A model generated the notes under the pieces. It had not been told where the DNA came from and did not search any database. It worked only from the letters and a program-made list of their open reading frames with translations. A stretch of DNA of 64,000 nucleotides from Phoebastria nigripes (Eukaryota; Chordata; Aves; Procellariiformes; Diomedeidae). The position numbers and the translations under genes were made by a program. Shown here one piece after another: positions 1 through 11,900 of this stretch (position 1 is the stretch's first letter; every line of letters begins with the position of its first letter). The stretch is from contig JAYKAV010000289.1 of the NCBI GenBank assembly GCA_035582835.1, positions 585,520 to 649,519 of the forward strand. The letters are read 5' to 3'.

Positions 1-700
1 TGGGGGAAGAGTGGCTGGAAAGCTGCCCATCAGAAAAGGACCTGGGGGTGCTGGTTGACAGCCGGCTGAATATGAGCCAGCAGTGTGCCCAGGTGGCCAA
101 GGCCAACGGCATCCTGGCCTGTATCAGGAATAGTGTGGCCAGCAGNAGCAGGGAAGTGATCGTGTCCCTGTCCTCGGCACTGGTGAGGCTGCACCTCGAA
201 TACTGTGTTCAGTTTTGGGCCCCTCACTACAAGAAGGACATTGAGGTGCTGGAGCGTGTCCAGAGGAGGGCAACGAAGCTGGTGAAGGGTCTGGAAAACA
301 AGTCTCACGAGGAGCAGCTGAGGGAACTGGGACTCTTTAGCCTGGAGAAGAGGAGGCTCAGGGGAGACCTTATTGCGCTCTACAACTACCTGAAAGGAGG
401 TTGTAGCAAGGTGGGTGTCAGTCTCTTCTCCCAAGTAACTAGCGATAGGACGAGAGGAAATAGCCTCAAGTTGCGCCAAGGGAGGTTTAGATTGGATATT
501 AGGAAAAATTTCTTTACTGAAAGAGTGGTTAAACACTGGAACAGGCTGCCCAGGGAAGTGGTGGAGTCACCATCCCTGGAAGTATTTAAAAGATGTGTAG
601 ATGAGGCGCTTAGGGACATGGTTTAGTGGGCATGGTGGTGTTGGGTTGACGGTTGGACTCGATGATCATAGAGGTCTTTTTCAACCTTAATGATTCTATA
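1..700 (+). mobile_element. CR1 LINE retrotransposon, 3' end (5'-truncated by window edge)
   Basis: A reading frame open from position 3 to the stop at 624-626 encodes the C-terminal part of a CR1-type reverse transcriptase, including the family-typical [19 protein letters not shown] stretch and a [11 protein letters not shown] segment. The short 3' UTR ends at about 690-700 in ATGATTCTATA, the octamer-like tail typical of CR1 instead of poly(A). One N at position 146 is the only ambiguity and no stop interrupts the visible frame. The copy lies in an intron of SPTAN1 and points opposite to that gene. CR1 is the dominant LINE of birds and other sauropsids. The element continues left of the window, so whether it is full length cannot be judged. 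Confidence 0.93.
3..626 (+). CDS. CR1 ORF2 reverse transcriptase C-terminus, partial
   Basis: This is the terminal part, about 207 residues, of the CR1 polyprotein. It follows the reverse transcriptase palm, whose catalytic motifs lie outside the window. The frame is continuous except for one unreadable codon caused by the N at 146. An intact tail like this suggests a fairly young copy. It says nothing about activity, because the endonuclease and catalytic residues are not visible. It is a transposon frame and not a host gene. Confidence 0.85.
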   Translation, partial: GEEWLESCPSEKDLGVLVDSRLNMSQQCAQVAKANGILACIRNSVASXSREVIVSLSSALVRLHLEYCVQFWAPHYKKDIEVLERVQRRATKLVKGLENKSHEEQLRELGLFSLEKRRLRGDLIALYNYLKGGCSKVGVSLFSQVTSDRTRGNSLKLRQGRFRLDIRKNFFTERVVKHWNRLPREVVESPSLEVFKRCVDEALRDMV

Positions 701-999
701 TTAATCCTGGTTGTCCATACATTTAACCCCAAATACGACAGTTTCTCTTACTAATCACTACTCTCCACATTTTCAGGAACATTCTCAGCTGGGGCAGTTA
801 CGCAAGCTGTTCAGCAGAAGAACAAGTGAATCAAATGATGACCGTTTAAGATTAAGATAGCCAAGGATCTAGGCACACGTAGANTAAAATGTAGAGATCC
901 GCTACCAAATCAGGGGGAAAAAGAAGAAATTGCAGACAAAAGCTTGCTGTGTTATACCAGACTTGCCAAGAGAGATTTTCAACACACGTGAATATTTAC

Positions 1000-3900
1000 C
1001 TGGATAAGTTTGCCAGCAAACTGGTTCACTTCATTTACTCTTTCCTCATGAGCTGCAAGGTCTGTCTGGAACTCTTCAAACTTCTTTTGCAAAACCTCAA
1101 CATGCTCTAAGTCCTGCCCAAGCTCTTCTGAGGTCACTATTGCTTCCTAGCACATGGAGGAAAAAAANCTCAATTTCAGTATAACCTATGGAAAATCACT
1201 ACTAGAAATCAGGAAGCAAACTGTCCTAATTTTAAATAGGTCAAAGATAGTTATAATCGCTGTGTTTAAAGTCAGATTTAAAACTACAACGTTTCCTCCT
1301 TTAAACTCCACTCCCCCCCCAACATCTTTCCAGATGTTTTTTATTGCAGAAAACTTGCAAGATCATTAAGGGTATTATTTTTTCATCTTGCTTTCTCTTA
1401 CTCATTTTTCAAGTTATTGAATATAACCAATTCTACTATCATAAGTTTTCTGTTCTGTGCACGATGATCACTATTACAACAACCTAAATTACTGAAAGAA
1501 AATACGCACAGAAAAAGCATACTTTTAAAACTACAAAATAATTGTCCATGCTATTTCAGAGTACACACAGTGACTAGAATTTGTTTACATTTTTAGATTG
1601 TTTATGGGCATTTGCTGTAGGCTTCTGATGCAAGATTTCTTTATGGAAAGTGCACCGTCATATTCAGTAACAGTTATGCAGGGTTTATAGTTTGAACCCA
1701 CAGTGACACAAAATAGCAAACCATGATTAAGAAAACCTATATGATCATTTTGTGGCTTTTTTTCTTGATAGTGTGGTTTGTGGTCTGTTTCCTCAGAGTT
1801 CAAAGAATCAAGAGCCNACAGTTCTCTTGCAGCAAATGTCCTTACAATGTGTATCTAAAGATATTCCAATCATTAAGTAATTATGTACACATTGCTTGCT
1901 GGTTAGGCTGGCTACTTTCTATAACAGATCATTTAGAACATTTATAAAAAACATTTGCTTTTACATGTTGTAGATTTCCCTTACAGGAAACTTGAATTTG
2001 ATTACTATGAGTAATATGAAGGTCTCCTCAAAGCAAAGAAAGAATTGATTATGTTTAACTATGCTCTCCAACATGCAGGCTTCCTCCCTTAGTCTAGTAC
2101 CCTTTTTTTGCGGCTGCAAAAGAAGGAATAGTAGTTTGCATACCTACTGCTTATGCAATATGAATAACCTAAACAAAACGTATAGGTGCCTTTAAAAGCT
2201 CTCTGTGACTCCAGCAACTATATGTCGACAGAAAATTTCCACACAAACACATCAAATTTCCCATCAAGAACACAGTAAAGGCAGGTAATAATTATACCTT
2301 GTCATTGATCCAGTCCAAGACATCTTCACATTCCCGTAAGTATTGCACCAGCTTCTGTGCTTGCAACAATTTGACTCCTTTCTCTCTCATCTTTTCCAAC
2401 AGTAATTCCCACAGTCGGTGCAGCTCCTGCAGCCGAGTCTAAAACAATAGGATGTTGTTATTAAAACCCTGTATCAGAGAATATTAGATTTATTCCCTTC
2501 CTGACCTTAACAGAAGATTTTTTTCCCCTGAAGTTGTACATCCTAAACCTTACTTTAGACAAAAGGTGGACAAACCTCATAGCAATTTCATCTCCAGTCA
2601 TTAGTTTTCAAATGATGTAAAGTGATGTAACAACACAAAATTAGAAATTACTGAACTATTTAAACACTTGTTATTAATTAATGAAGCTATCAAACAGTTA
2701 TGTTTACATAACTGTGAGGTAAACATTTTGAGGTAAAATTCGATTTAAATTATATGCTAGTGTGAAGTCAGACCAAAAATTTGCTGCTGTCCCCTTCAAA
2801 TGTTCAGTCTTTTACATGGAAGTCAACTCCCAATAAGTGAATCTCATCTTCATTTTGGAATTTATTTTTATTTAAGACCACACATTTTGTTTCAAGTCAA
2901 ACTTGTGCCACTTTACAGTATTTTAACCATTTCTCTTAGCACTAGTCAGTTAATGTATTTAGCCAACATTGTTAAGTAACATAATACTGAAATACTAGGA
3001 GCAATTACTAGTTTTAATATTGAGTCTCTCTTTGGCTGCCCTCTGCCTTTCAAAACTGTTGGGAGCAACCATAAATTTTATAGACAATTAAAAGAAAAAC
3101 CACACCTCCACACAGAAACACAACTTGCAAAACAGGAAAGTATCTGCTCCACCCATCATCTATAACGCTTTGCTCATCGAGATCTGAAACTTGAAAGTCA
3201 NGCTAGAGAAGCTTTTGAACATCTAGCATGGGTGGATACCCATTTAATCCANTTAGAAAGTTCAGTTAGGTAGGTTTCAAGGGAGGAAAGAGCTCACACA
3301 ACTCTATTTCCTAGCACTGCACAAAAGGATAGTGCAAATTGTCAACCAAGGAAGAAAGAAGACATTGCAAAAAGAAGTTGCACTGCACAGCCAAAAGTTT
3401 CACCTACTCGTATATGGAACCCAACTTGGGTAGCCGTTACTATTGGGCGCTGTGCAGTCCGGTATGGCGTGAAAGACTGAACCATTAAAAGGCAAATTAC
3501 CACTCCAAACAGAACACAAATAACAACTTATATTGAGCAGCTAAGACACAGTATTATTTAAGATCACCCAACTGCAAAGCGTTTTTTTTCCTATTTGTGG
3601 TAAAGATTATATGATCAAAATGAGATTTCTAAAATAATCATTACCTTAGGGTTTTTTTATTATATAATGTATAAAATTCTGCTTTTCTTGGTCACCATCT
3701 TAGTTACAATGAAATGATCAATGTATCAGTTAAGTTGATAATCACTACAAAAATATCACAAGAGTTCTCCTTTTGAAAAGTTTTAAGAGCTCACATCCAA
3801 ATCTTATAAAGGAAAAAGCTTTAAGCTTTTAAGGTCTCTAAAGAGACCTCTTTGCATTAAACGCAGCCATAACCGAAACAACTGAGGCCCAGAAATAGCA

Positions 3901-5934
3901 GATTTAACAAAATGAGTCNGAGAGAAGAAGTTGGTATGCAGAACAAAAATAAGCATTTACTGGTCAGGTATGCGCATGTATGTGTGTGCACATGTGTGTG
4001 GGAATAAGGGAGAAAACACTAACATAACCAGAGAAAAATGAGAATACATAGGAGAAGGAGTAAAAGATAACTCTCAAGTCAAGTCATGGCTTAAAATTTA
4101 TAGTTTGCTCAGACTTTTTAAAACATTGATAATCACTCAAACAGCGTCAAATGTAAACCTATGTAGTGCAGCAGCAAAGATTTTAAAAATACATTTGTCA
4201 TTGCCGTTGTCACTGTCATTACACAGGTTGGGAGATTTAGAGAGAAAGAAAAAAACAACAGTAGATCTCAGAAAAGGATTTGAAGAAAGCTTACTGCTTG
4301 TTATTGAGGAAGCAGCTGTCCTAAGAGACGTTTGCTGCTGGATAAACAGAGCACTGTACTTGGAGCTCACAGAAAAAGCCATGGAATGCAAATGCAGAGA
4401 GATTCGAATGTACGGCCAGTACAACTTAACCAGAAACTAGAGACCTGATCTGAACCAGAGCACACAGAAATTAGATGTCTGAAGTTTACTGGTATGGTTG
4501 CTTGTGTTACTTATAATTATTATTGCAGAAAATTAAAATGCTATATATAAGCAAAAAAATGAGTGGGCAACATCCCTGACACCCGGCCTTGTGAATTTAC
4601 TGCTTCTTGATACTGTGCCATTTTGGGAAGAACCACAAGTATAATTAATTATTTGCCTTGTGACTTTCAACACATCTTTGAATTACTGATGATTTTCCAG
4701 TCCAAGTTCCTGCACTCCACTGGCAGATAGTTCACCTCAGAACTGGATCCAGGAAAAGATACGAGCTGGGTGCTCATGAAAGAGAAAAATATCTGTAAGC
4801 TTTAAAAATACAAATCCTCTTGTCATTTCACTAATCAAATAGCTGTAGAATTTTAAAAAGTGTTTTAGAATATAGAGTTATCCGTGCAATCTGCACAAAG
4901 TGTTTAAGGAAAAGCCTGTTAAGAGGAAAAATATAAGTTTTAAAACTCACTCTAATGGTTTCAGATGCAAAATGGCCTTCATTAATCATCTGATTTCCAG
5001 TCTCATCCAGTTTAATGATAGCCCCTGAATTGGCCTGCACCTCAGCTTCAAAGGCTTGGTGCTTCTGCAGCTTCCCCTACAAGTAAAACATCAAAGAACA
5101 TGACTGAGATTTGGTGCGCAGCCCTCCTCCACATTTCCCAGCATCAAGATTTTTAGTGTATTTTATGCATATTCAGTACTGACAAACAAACAATAAAATA
5201 GCACAGTTGAAATCATAGCTGTACCATATGTTTCACGGGTGGATTCAAACATCCCAATTTTAGTTATTTCATTATTGTGTTTGCTCTTGCACACCAGAGC
5301 ATTCAAACATCTGAGAACCCACCAGCTAGTTCCACCCACACAAGTTAATTTTCTACAAATATCTTTTCTTGTGGAAGCAATAGGAGTTAGTTCCTGTTTA
5401 TTTACAGAGCCAAAGCGTCCAACAAATTCTAGGATTAAACAAAGCTGATTTTACATTACATTGCACTGTGTAACTTTTTCTATGCTGATTTAGCATCTAA
5501 TCCATTATTAGAAATATTCCAATTATATCAGCGAAGAAACCAGGCTTTTGAAGAACACTTTGCAAGGCTGCGGGTATTTTCATCCATCTTTCTTCACCAC
5601 TCTCAGGTCAAGTTACATTTATGCGTTTGTTCTGTCTATCCCAGTTGACCTGGTATGCCCTAATATCTATAGTACATAAAATGGCAGTAGGACTTGCCTG
5701 TAAATTGCTTGGGTCTTTGTAATTTTCATCAGATGCTATCTGCAGTTTCTCTTGGATCCATTTTTCAAGCTCATCTGCATCACGCTGGAAAAACTGGAAT
5801 CGATAGGAATCTTCAAGTTTTTGGCGCCTTAGAGAAGATAGTTCCTTGAACCTGTGGTAACGGTCCAAAACTTGTTGACGCCTTTCTTGGATATCTTCTG
5901 CCGTTTCCAACACTTTTACACCACTCAGATCCAT
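1000..5934 (-). CDS. SPTAN1: Alpha-II spectrin (non-erythrocytic 1), first four coding exons
   Basis: Alpha-II spectrin pairs with beta spectrins to form the actin-linked membrane skeleton. Coding exons, in transcription order, are 5698-5934 (residues 1-79), 4951-5076 (80-121), 2298-2438 (122-168) and 1000-1146 (169-217). All are phase 0 and the gene continues beyond the left edge. The start at 5934 lies three bases inside its exon (acceptor CTTTCAG before AAAATGG) and gives [20 protein letters not shown], nearly identical to human. Residues 1 to about 45 form the lone helix that pairs with beta spectrin in tetramer formation. The rest covers repeat 1 and most of repeat 2, seen in [19 protein letters not shown] and the conserved W of LEKWIQEK and LDWINDK. 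The intron after the first coding exon has a GC donor. The remaining roughly 2200 residues are outside the window. Confidence 0.95.
1147..5697 (-). other. SPTAN1: SPTAN1 introns between coding exons 1-4
   Basis: Three introns occupy 5077-5697, 2439-4950 and 1147-2297. The sequence is AT-rich and I see no further exon or clear transposon in them. The intron at 5077-5697 uses GCAAGT as donor. The 701-999 stretch, between the CR1 copy and the last visible exon, also holds nothing I can name. Open frames here, such as one at 4105-4440, have low-complexity translations and no family resemblance. Confidence 0.75.
5692..5697 (-). other. SPTAN1: GC-type splice donor of a GC-AG intron
   Basis: The minus strand reads TTACAG then GCAAGT. 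The exon must end at CAG (5698), because the next exon starts GGG AAG CTG CAG at 5076 and restores the conserved NLQ-GKLQKHQ junction. No GT donor nearby keeps that junction. AG/GCAAGT is the consensus for the minor GC-AG class spliced by the major spliceosome. Confidence 0.85.
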
Positions 5935-6409
5935 TTTCTGAAAGCCAAAAAAAATACATTTTGTTTGTATTATAAAACAATGGTAGGGTAGGAAGAGATC
6001 CATGAAAGAAAAGCCTGCTTTTTTAAACTCACGGGTGGTTTACTTACCTGCACACACAGAGTAGGACTGTATGTATATAAAATATAAATATTATACATAT
6101 AAATAAATAAAAGCACACTTCTAGCAGAAAATAATGGGAAAGGAATATTTACAAAGACATTTTACATCTACTTGTTTTGGAAAAATATGGCTGCAATCAT
6201 ACAAAGGCCATGTCATCTTGAACTGTAGCATGTGTCTAATACAAATGTTAAAAACTTGTTTCTGTGCACATATATATGTAGATACATAGATATAAAGTGT
6301 TTTTGTACAGCATATAATATCTGGAAACATTTTATTTAAAATACTCAATATAGATAAACTAAAGTAAGAATATTACTGTTCTTTAAACAACAGCTAACTG
6401 GTCCACATA

Positions 6410-6474
6410 AGTACGTATATATACGTATCTATATATATTATACATACATATGTATATACACACACACACACACC
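6410..6474. repeat. (TA)n/(CA)n microsatellite
   Basis: Alternating TA and then CA dinucleotides, with ACGTATATATACGT palindromic blocks at the left end, lie in SPTAN1 intron 1. Such tracts are length-variable. Confidence 0.85.
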
Positions 6475-8579
6475 TCTGTGTGTCCCATCTCCTCTCTGTT
6501 CTCTCAATTAAAAAAAAGTTACAAACCTACCCCTGCCACTCCCTACATAACCTTTCAAAAGCCAATACAGAGGCTCACACTGCTTCGTAGATCCGACCTT
6601 AGACAAGTCAAGGAGCATTTCATATAACTAGTGATCTTGCTCTGACCGCTTCGACTGAAAATCCTTGTGCGTTGCTTTATATACTAAAACCTGTTATTGT
6701 TACTACAGACAGCAAAGAACTGACTACTGTTCTGCTTTATCTCCTTTCTATTAAAATTGGGATAACCTTTAATTTTCAGTTCCTAAACTTTCAAAAAGCA
6801 ATTTGATTTTCAATAAGAGATCTGTGCATTAGAACAGAACTGTAGCACAAATTTAAGAAGTAGCATCATTATTGTTATTGGAGTTTGGATATTTACCCAC
6901 TTATTTGACAACTCGGCATATCAAGAAACTGTTGCAACAAACACTTCATGCTTAACAATTATGCAATTAACGTCTTGATGTACAAGTGTTTACATGTATA
7001 GCTCACTTAATGCTTTTTTTTATAAATTCTGCAAGCATCAAGCTAAATGTACTTCCCATCAATCCTATCAAAGATAGGGAAGAAACCCAGTCTACAACTG
7101 CATACTAAAAGACATGGGCAATCTCTTAAAATACGTTGTTAAATATTAAATTGTTGTTTAGTCATTAGTTAGCCGCATGCTTTAATTAGACACATATCTT
7201 GCATAATTGTATGAAAAACCCCACAGGTTGGAAAGCGATCTGTATGCCCTGTTTTCTGTTTGGTTTCCAAGCACTTGTAAAGGGACCATCTGATAGAAAG
7301 GAACATATGGGGGCGAATTCACACATTCCCGAGCTCTCTTCCAACAGTCCCACCCTGCAAGAGGACAGCCNTTTCAGCAGCAGCCGTTACTCCGTGAACT
7401 CTGAGCCCCGACTGCATTGCGGCAGTTTAAGGAAGGAAAGAAAATTCAGCTTTGCTTTCTCTTCCAGGCCTGGGCGTTTCGTTCATTATTGTCAAAAGAG
7501 GGCAAGGAAAAAAATAAACAACGCAGTCTCTGTAGACTGTATTAAATAAATGAAGCCCAGGCTTCATCTGGCAGTGGTACCAAAGGCTCCACTTGATTAG
7601 TGTATCTGAGTATTAAAAGATCAAAACCCTGAACATAACTTGAGCTCAACTACAGATCTGTTTCCCTGAGAAAGCAGCTGTTTTTTCAAGCGCTCTTTCA
7701 AACAGCCTTTTTCCTCCAGGAGAGCAAGTTACTGCTAAAAACTTCCTTTCCTGCGCTGTCACGCTGTGTTTGAATTCCGACGACACTCCTTTTAAACTGA
7801 ATTGTGTTCAGGAATAACAAAGTGGCAGTTAGTCTAAATGTGCTGCACGACTGTAGCCCGTCTCTCTGCTTATTCTGGTTATGAGTGTTACCATCAGAAA
7901 ATGAAATCCTAGTTAGTCTTTAGAACGCTGTACAGTCTTTTGCTGTCAACTTATATTTCAGTATTAGAAATAACCTCCGCAGCCCAAGTGATTTAAATCT
8001 CTTTAAATTAGTAAATTATTTAAATTATTAAATTATGCAAATAATTAAATTATTTAAATTACCATTTAAATTATTTTTACGTTTTAAAAAACCAAATAGG
8101 AGACAGCCTGTAATTTAGCCTGGTAGCTGGTTTGCCTCTCACCACACAAGTCTTGCAATCTGGCTCATCTTTTTGTTGGAATTCGTTAAAAGAAAGGCTC
8201 CTTTTATAACTACAGTAAGTCAAGCTAGTCAATTGTAAAAGAAGTGCTTTGGTCTAGCAATAATAGACTGTTCTTTCCTGCAGCAGATCAGCTGACGTCA
8301 GCAAGTCTGTGCTCTGCCAGAGCGCGATCAGCAGTCGCCAGGGAGCTCTGAACTCAAAAGTCATCGATGCTGCAGAACGATGCAGTCTACCTCCGATGTT
8401 TTCACGCTCCAACTGCAGTACCCCCCCTCGAATACAAAGCAGTTCTCCAAGATGTCTCTAAACCTTCTTGGTTCAACTACATCATTCGAAGGCATCTATG
8501 ATACACCTCTGCACCCCTAGCAAGAGAACCGCCAACAAGAAGTTGCGCTTTATGTTTTTAACGTGAAAAACATAGCTTA

Positions 8580-8810
8580 TACTAGGATGTACACGAACGC
8601 CCAGCCCGACCCCAGATAACCGGCCTCGTCCCCGGCGCTGTGGGCAGAGACAACATTCCCCACATGGCTGCTGCCTCCGGCCCCTCCCGGCGCTGCCTGC
8701 GCCAGCTGATAAGGTCAGGCAGAGCGAACCTTCCAGGCGGTGCGGGCAGGAGGAACGGCACCGGCCGGCTCCTGCCCAGAGCTTCGGCCTTCCANACAGC
8801 CAAGGCAGGC
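8580..8810. promoter_or_regulatory. GC-rich, CpG-containing patch in SPTAN1 intron 1
   Basis: This short GC-rich island stands out in an otherwise AT-rich intron and contains several CpGs. It could be an alternative promoter or an enhancer. I see no TATA box or clear first-exon donor that decides this. The open frames on both strands across it come from the GC content and look like no known protein. Confidence 0.3.
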
Positions 8811-8977
8811 GTCATCACAAGGACATCCCCAAACCAGCAGATCTTAACTGTCCTGAAGGCATTTGCCGCTGTACTTTTATGCTGTAAGACTAACTTTAGA
8901 AAGCCACTCACCAGATTATGCCTAACTAAAAAAAATAATCAGAAATGCTTCTTTGCACTGTACCATTGTGGTGGTTT

Positions 8978-8998
8978 AAACAAACAAACAAACAAAAC
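8978..8998. repeat. (AAAC)n tetranucleotide repeat
   Basis: About five AAAC units are followed by an irregular A/C-rich stretch to about 9050. A second AAAC array is at 22831-22851. Confidence 0.8.
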
Positions 8999-11900
8999 CA
9001 AAAACACAACAACAAAAAGAAGTAAATTTAAGATTTAAAAAAAAAAAANCCACCACTAAAACAAACTTATTACTCTCATCCTTCAATCTAAAATGATTAG
9101 CCTTCCCCAGATGATACAAATTATACATAAGGGTACATTAAAATTTGCATGGAATATACAACTGCAGATATTTATAGACACNGCAGTGCAACAACGATGA
9201 TGTCAGCAACATCATTCACATTCGGGAAACAGCGGTATCGAGGTGGGTTAAACAGGAATTACAGCGGTGCCACCCGGGCAGACGCACATAAGAGCTGTCA
9301 GCATTTCCCTTACCAAAACATGTTTTCGGGGATTTAAAAACTCGAATGTAAAATACATTCAGCACTATACAGAAAATTTTAGCGTATTTTCAAAAACAAT
9401 TACATGAAGCTTGAAGAATTAAACTCCTCTGCCTGAAACGCAATCAGATATCAGTATATAAAGATCACTATCTTGAGATGTAGTAAAATAATGATTTTTC
9501 TCTTAAGACAAGTCCTGATGTGCGTTACATGTATTCAGCATACGTGACCCTAGTAATAGCCTGTAATACAAGTACTTTCCCTATCAGAACACTCCCTGCT
9601 TCCCAAGTACGCACACACGAGCAGCTTGATGCATTTTTTTTGCATTCATCAGTATTACACATCGTAAGTCTTGTCAAAAGAACATTTAACTGATATTGGC
9701 TACTCCCCCTCGCCTCCCTCTTGGGGGACGGGAACGGATTGCTGTCTTTCTTCTTTAAGCAAAAAAATTTTAATTGGATGTGAAAATAACCTTCAAAAGG
9801 AAAGGACAGAGGAAAAAAAAAATAACGTACACTTTTCCAACTTTCATTTCTTCCATTCACAGCTTCCTCAAAACGCTAGGGAAGTAAGCCACTACATATG
9901 TCTCAAACACAAAACCACCACGACTGCCTAGTGCGGTTTAGTGCTAAGTTAGTATGTACTANCACTGCACGTAAATAAAAGAGAATCCTTCTGAAAAGTA
10001 TGCACTGCACTGGCTCCTGCTTCTGTGGAGGGAACTGCATGAGCATATTGCGTTACAAAGAAGTAACTGAAGGATGTCATATCATATACCCTATACTAGA
10101 GATTTAAACACAAAATTAATGCCCAGTCATTTGGTTTGTTATGAACTTAAATCTACAAAATAAAAGAAATTCTAAGGGTGGACTACGTGCAGCAGACCCC
10201 TGTGTCCAAATACTCCCCAGTTACTGTTAAGGAAGGGTCACCTACAGCCTCAAACCTCTACAAATTCCAAGCCAGAAAAATAAGTCAAGTGCTGCAGTAC
10301 AAAACCCAAGATGTGCTGAAGTCGCTGCTTAATGCCGTAGTCTCATACAGACTAACCGCAGCACAGGCAAAATTCAAACAAGCCCCCAAATTTAAGTAGC
10401 TATCACAGGGACACAAGAAACTGTAGCATTAAAAGAAAAAATAAAGGTAAATTATATTTGAACTAAAGCAAGCTGGAAAGCTAGTGATTTCGGCTGATTA
10501 GGGGGTTTGTACACAGCCTTAACTATGCACTTTTGAAATACACAAGACTATTAAAGACCTGTTCGTTTTTAGGCATTTAGTCTTAAAATTTTAATTCCAC
10601 TATTCAAATAAGAGCAGCTGAATTGCCTATCTGAATTTGGTGCCTTTAAGTACAAGGGTTTTTTTGGCTTTGCTCTGCTTTTAATATCACCACAGACCTT
10701 TGATAAAACTATGCAGGGCTGGCAAGGACTGCACTCTGCTGAGACTCCTGAGAAAGCAAATTACCTTGACCGCATTGCAGAAACGCAGAGTTTACAGGTA
10801 ATGTGATATTATATAATGAACCCCAGCATTTTCCATTCCCATTTGTTATCTTTTCATTATAACTTTAATTGTAGTGTAAACATTTACATGACTATCATTT
10901 CCAAATAAAATCTAGTTGCTTGTGTTACCCAGCTGAAGTTTGGTCCATACATCCTATTTATTTTACCCTCACTGAACAGAAAACACCACAGATGTATAAA
11001 CAGTTACACCACAACAATACAAGGAGTATAAATTTGTGCAAGCAGATGGAACAGGAACCAAAGCCCACTTCAAACGCATCATGTTCTACAACGTAAATCT
11101 TACTATGGTTGATTTTTAGATGCTGTAAGTAAAGAGACACTGCTCAAGTACTTTTTAAAACAAAAATCTCTTAGAAGATTAATCCACACCAAAGCCNATC
11201 ATACTGAACTATAACAACTACAAAATGTTCACACATCATGCATCACGGACAGAAATTAGGAAATTCAAAGTATTAAAGGAAAGGCAGATCAGACTCAACA
11301 CTGAAGTACAAATAAAGCACCTGCTATACAGAACAAACTCTCAAATGAATGGCTTTTTGTTACAAATAAGTCATTGCAATAAAGGCAGGCAAGTATGGCG
11401 CTGACACTTCATGCATTATGTAAAAATACCTGGACTTTGACTTTACGAAACGATGACAACATGATGGAGGAATGTAGAGTCTAAAAGGGAGGGGGAAATC
11501 AAGATAACATTCAACTAATGACTAGCATAAGGACATGGCTTAATTATTTTTTTCTTTTTTTTTTTTTTTTTTTTCAAAATACATATTCCGTCACAGTACA
11601 CGTTTCACACTTTCCTTTTGGTTCCTTGGCACATACAACAATTTGGCGTTGTTGTTACACAAGCTATTGTGAGCAACAGACCTCCCCATGCAAAAAAGGT
11701 TACAAATATCAACAGGAAAACTTAATTAGTTTGATATGTACTAACCTTTCCAGTTAGTTAAAAAAAAAAAAATACTACCATAATCTGAAGGTCAAAACAG
11801 ACAGCAAAGAAAGTTATCTGGACGTGGCAAATGATGCTTCTTGCTACAGCGTAATCAAGTGGGGTGGCTTAATTTAAAGACACAAACTCAGAAAGAAGGT

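Noticed and set aside
4105..4440. 111-residue plus-strand frame in an SPTAN1 intron
   Set aside because: Antisense and AT-rich, overlapped by another chance frame on the minus strand. No recognisable domain.
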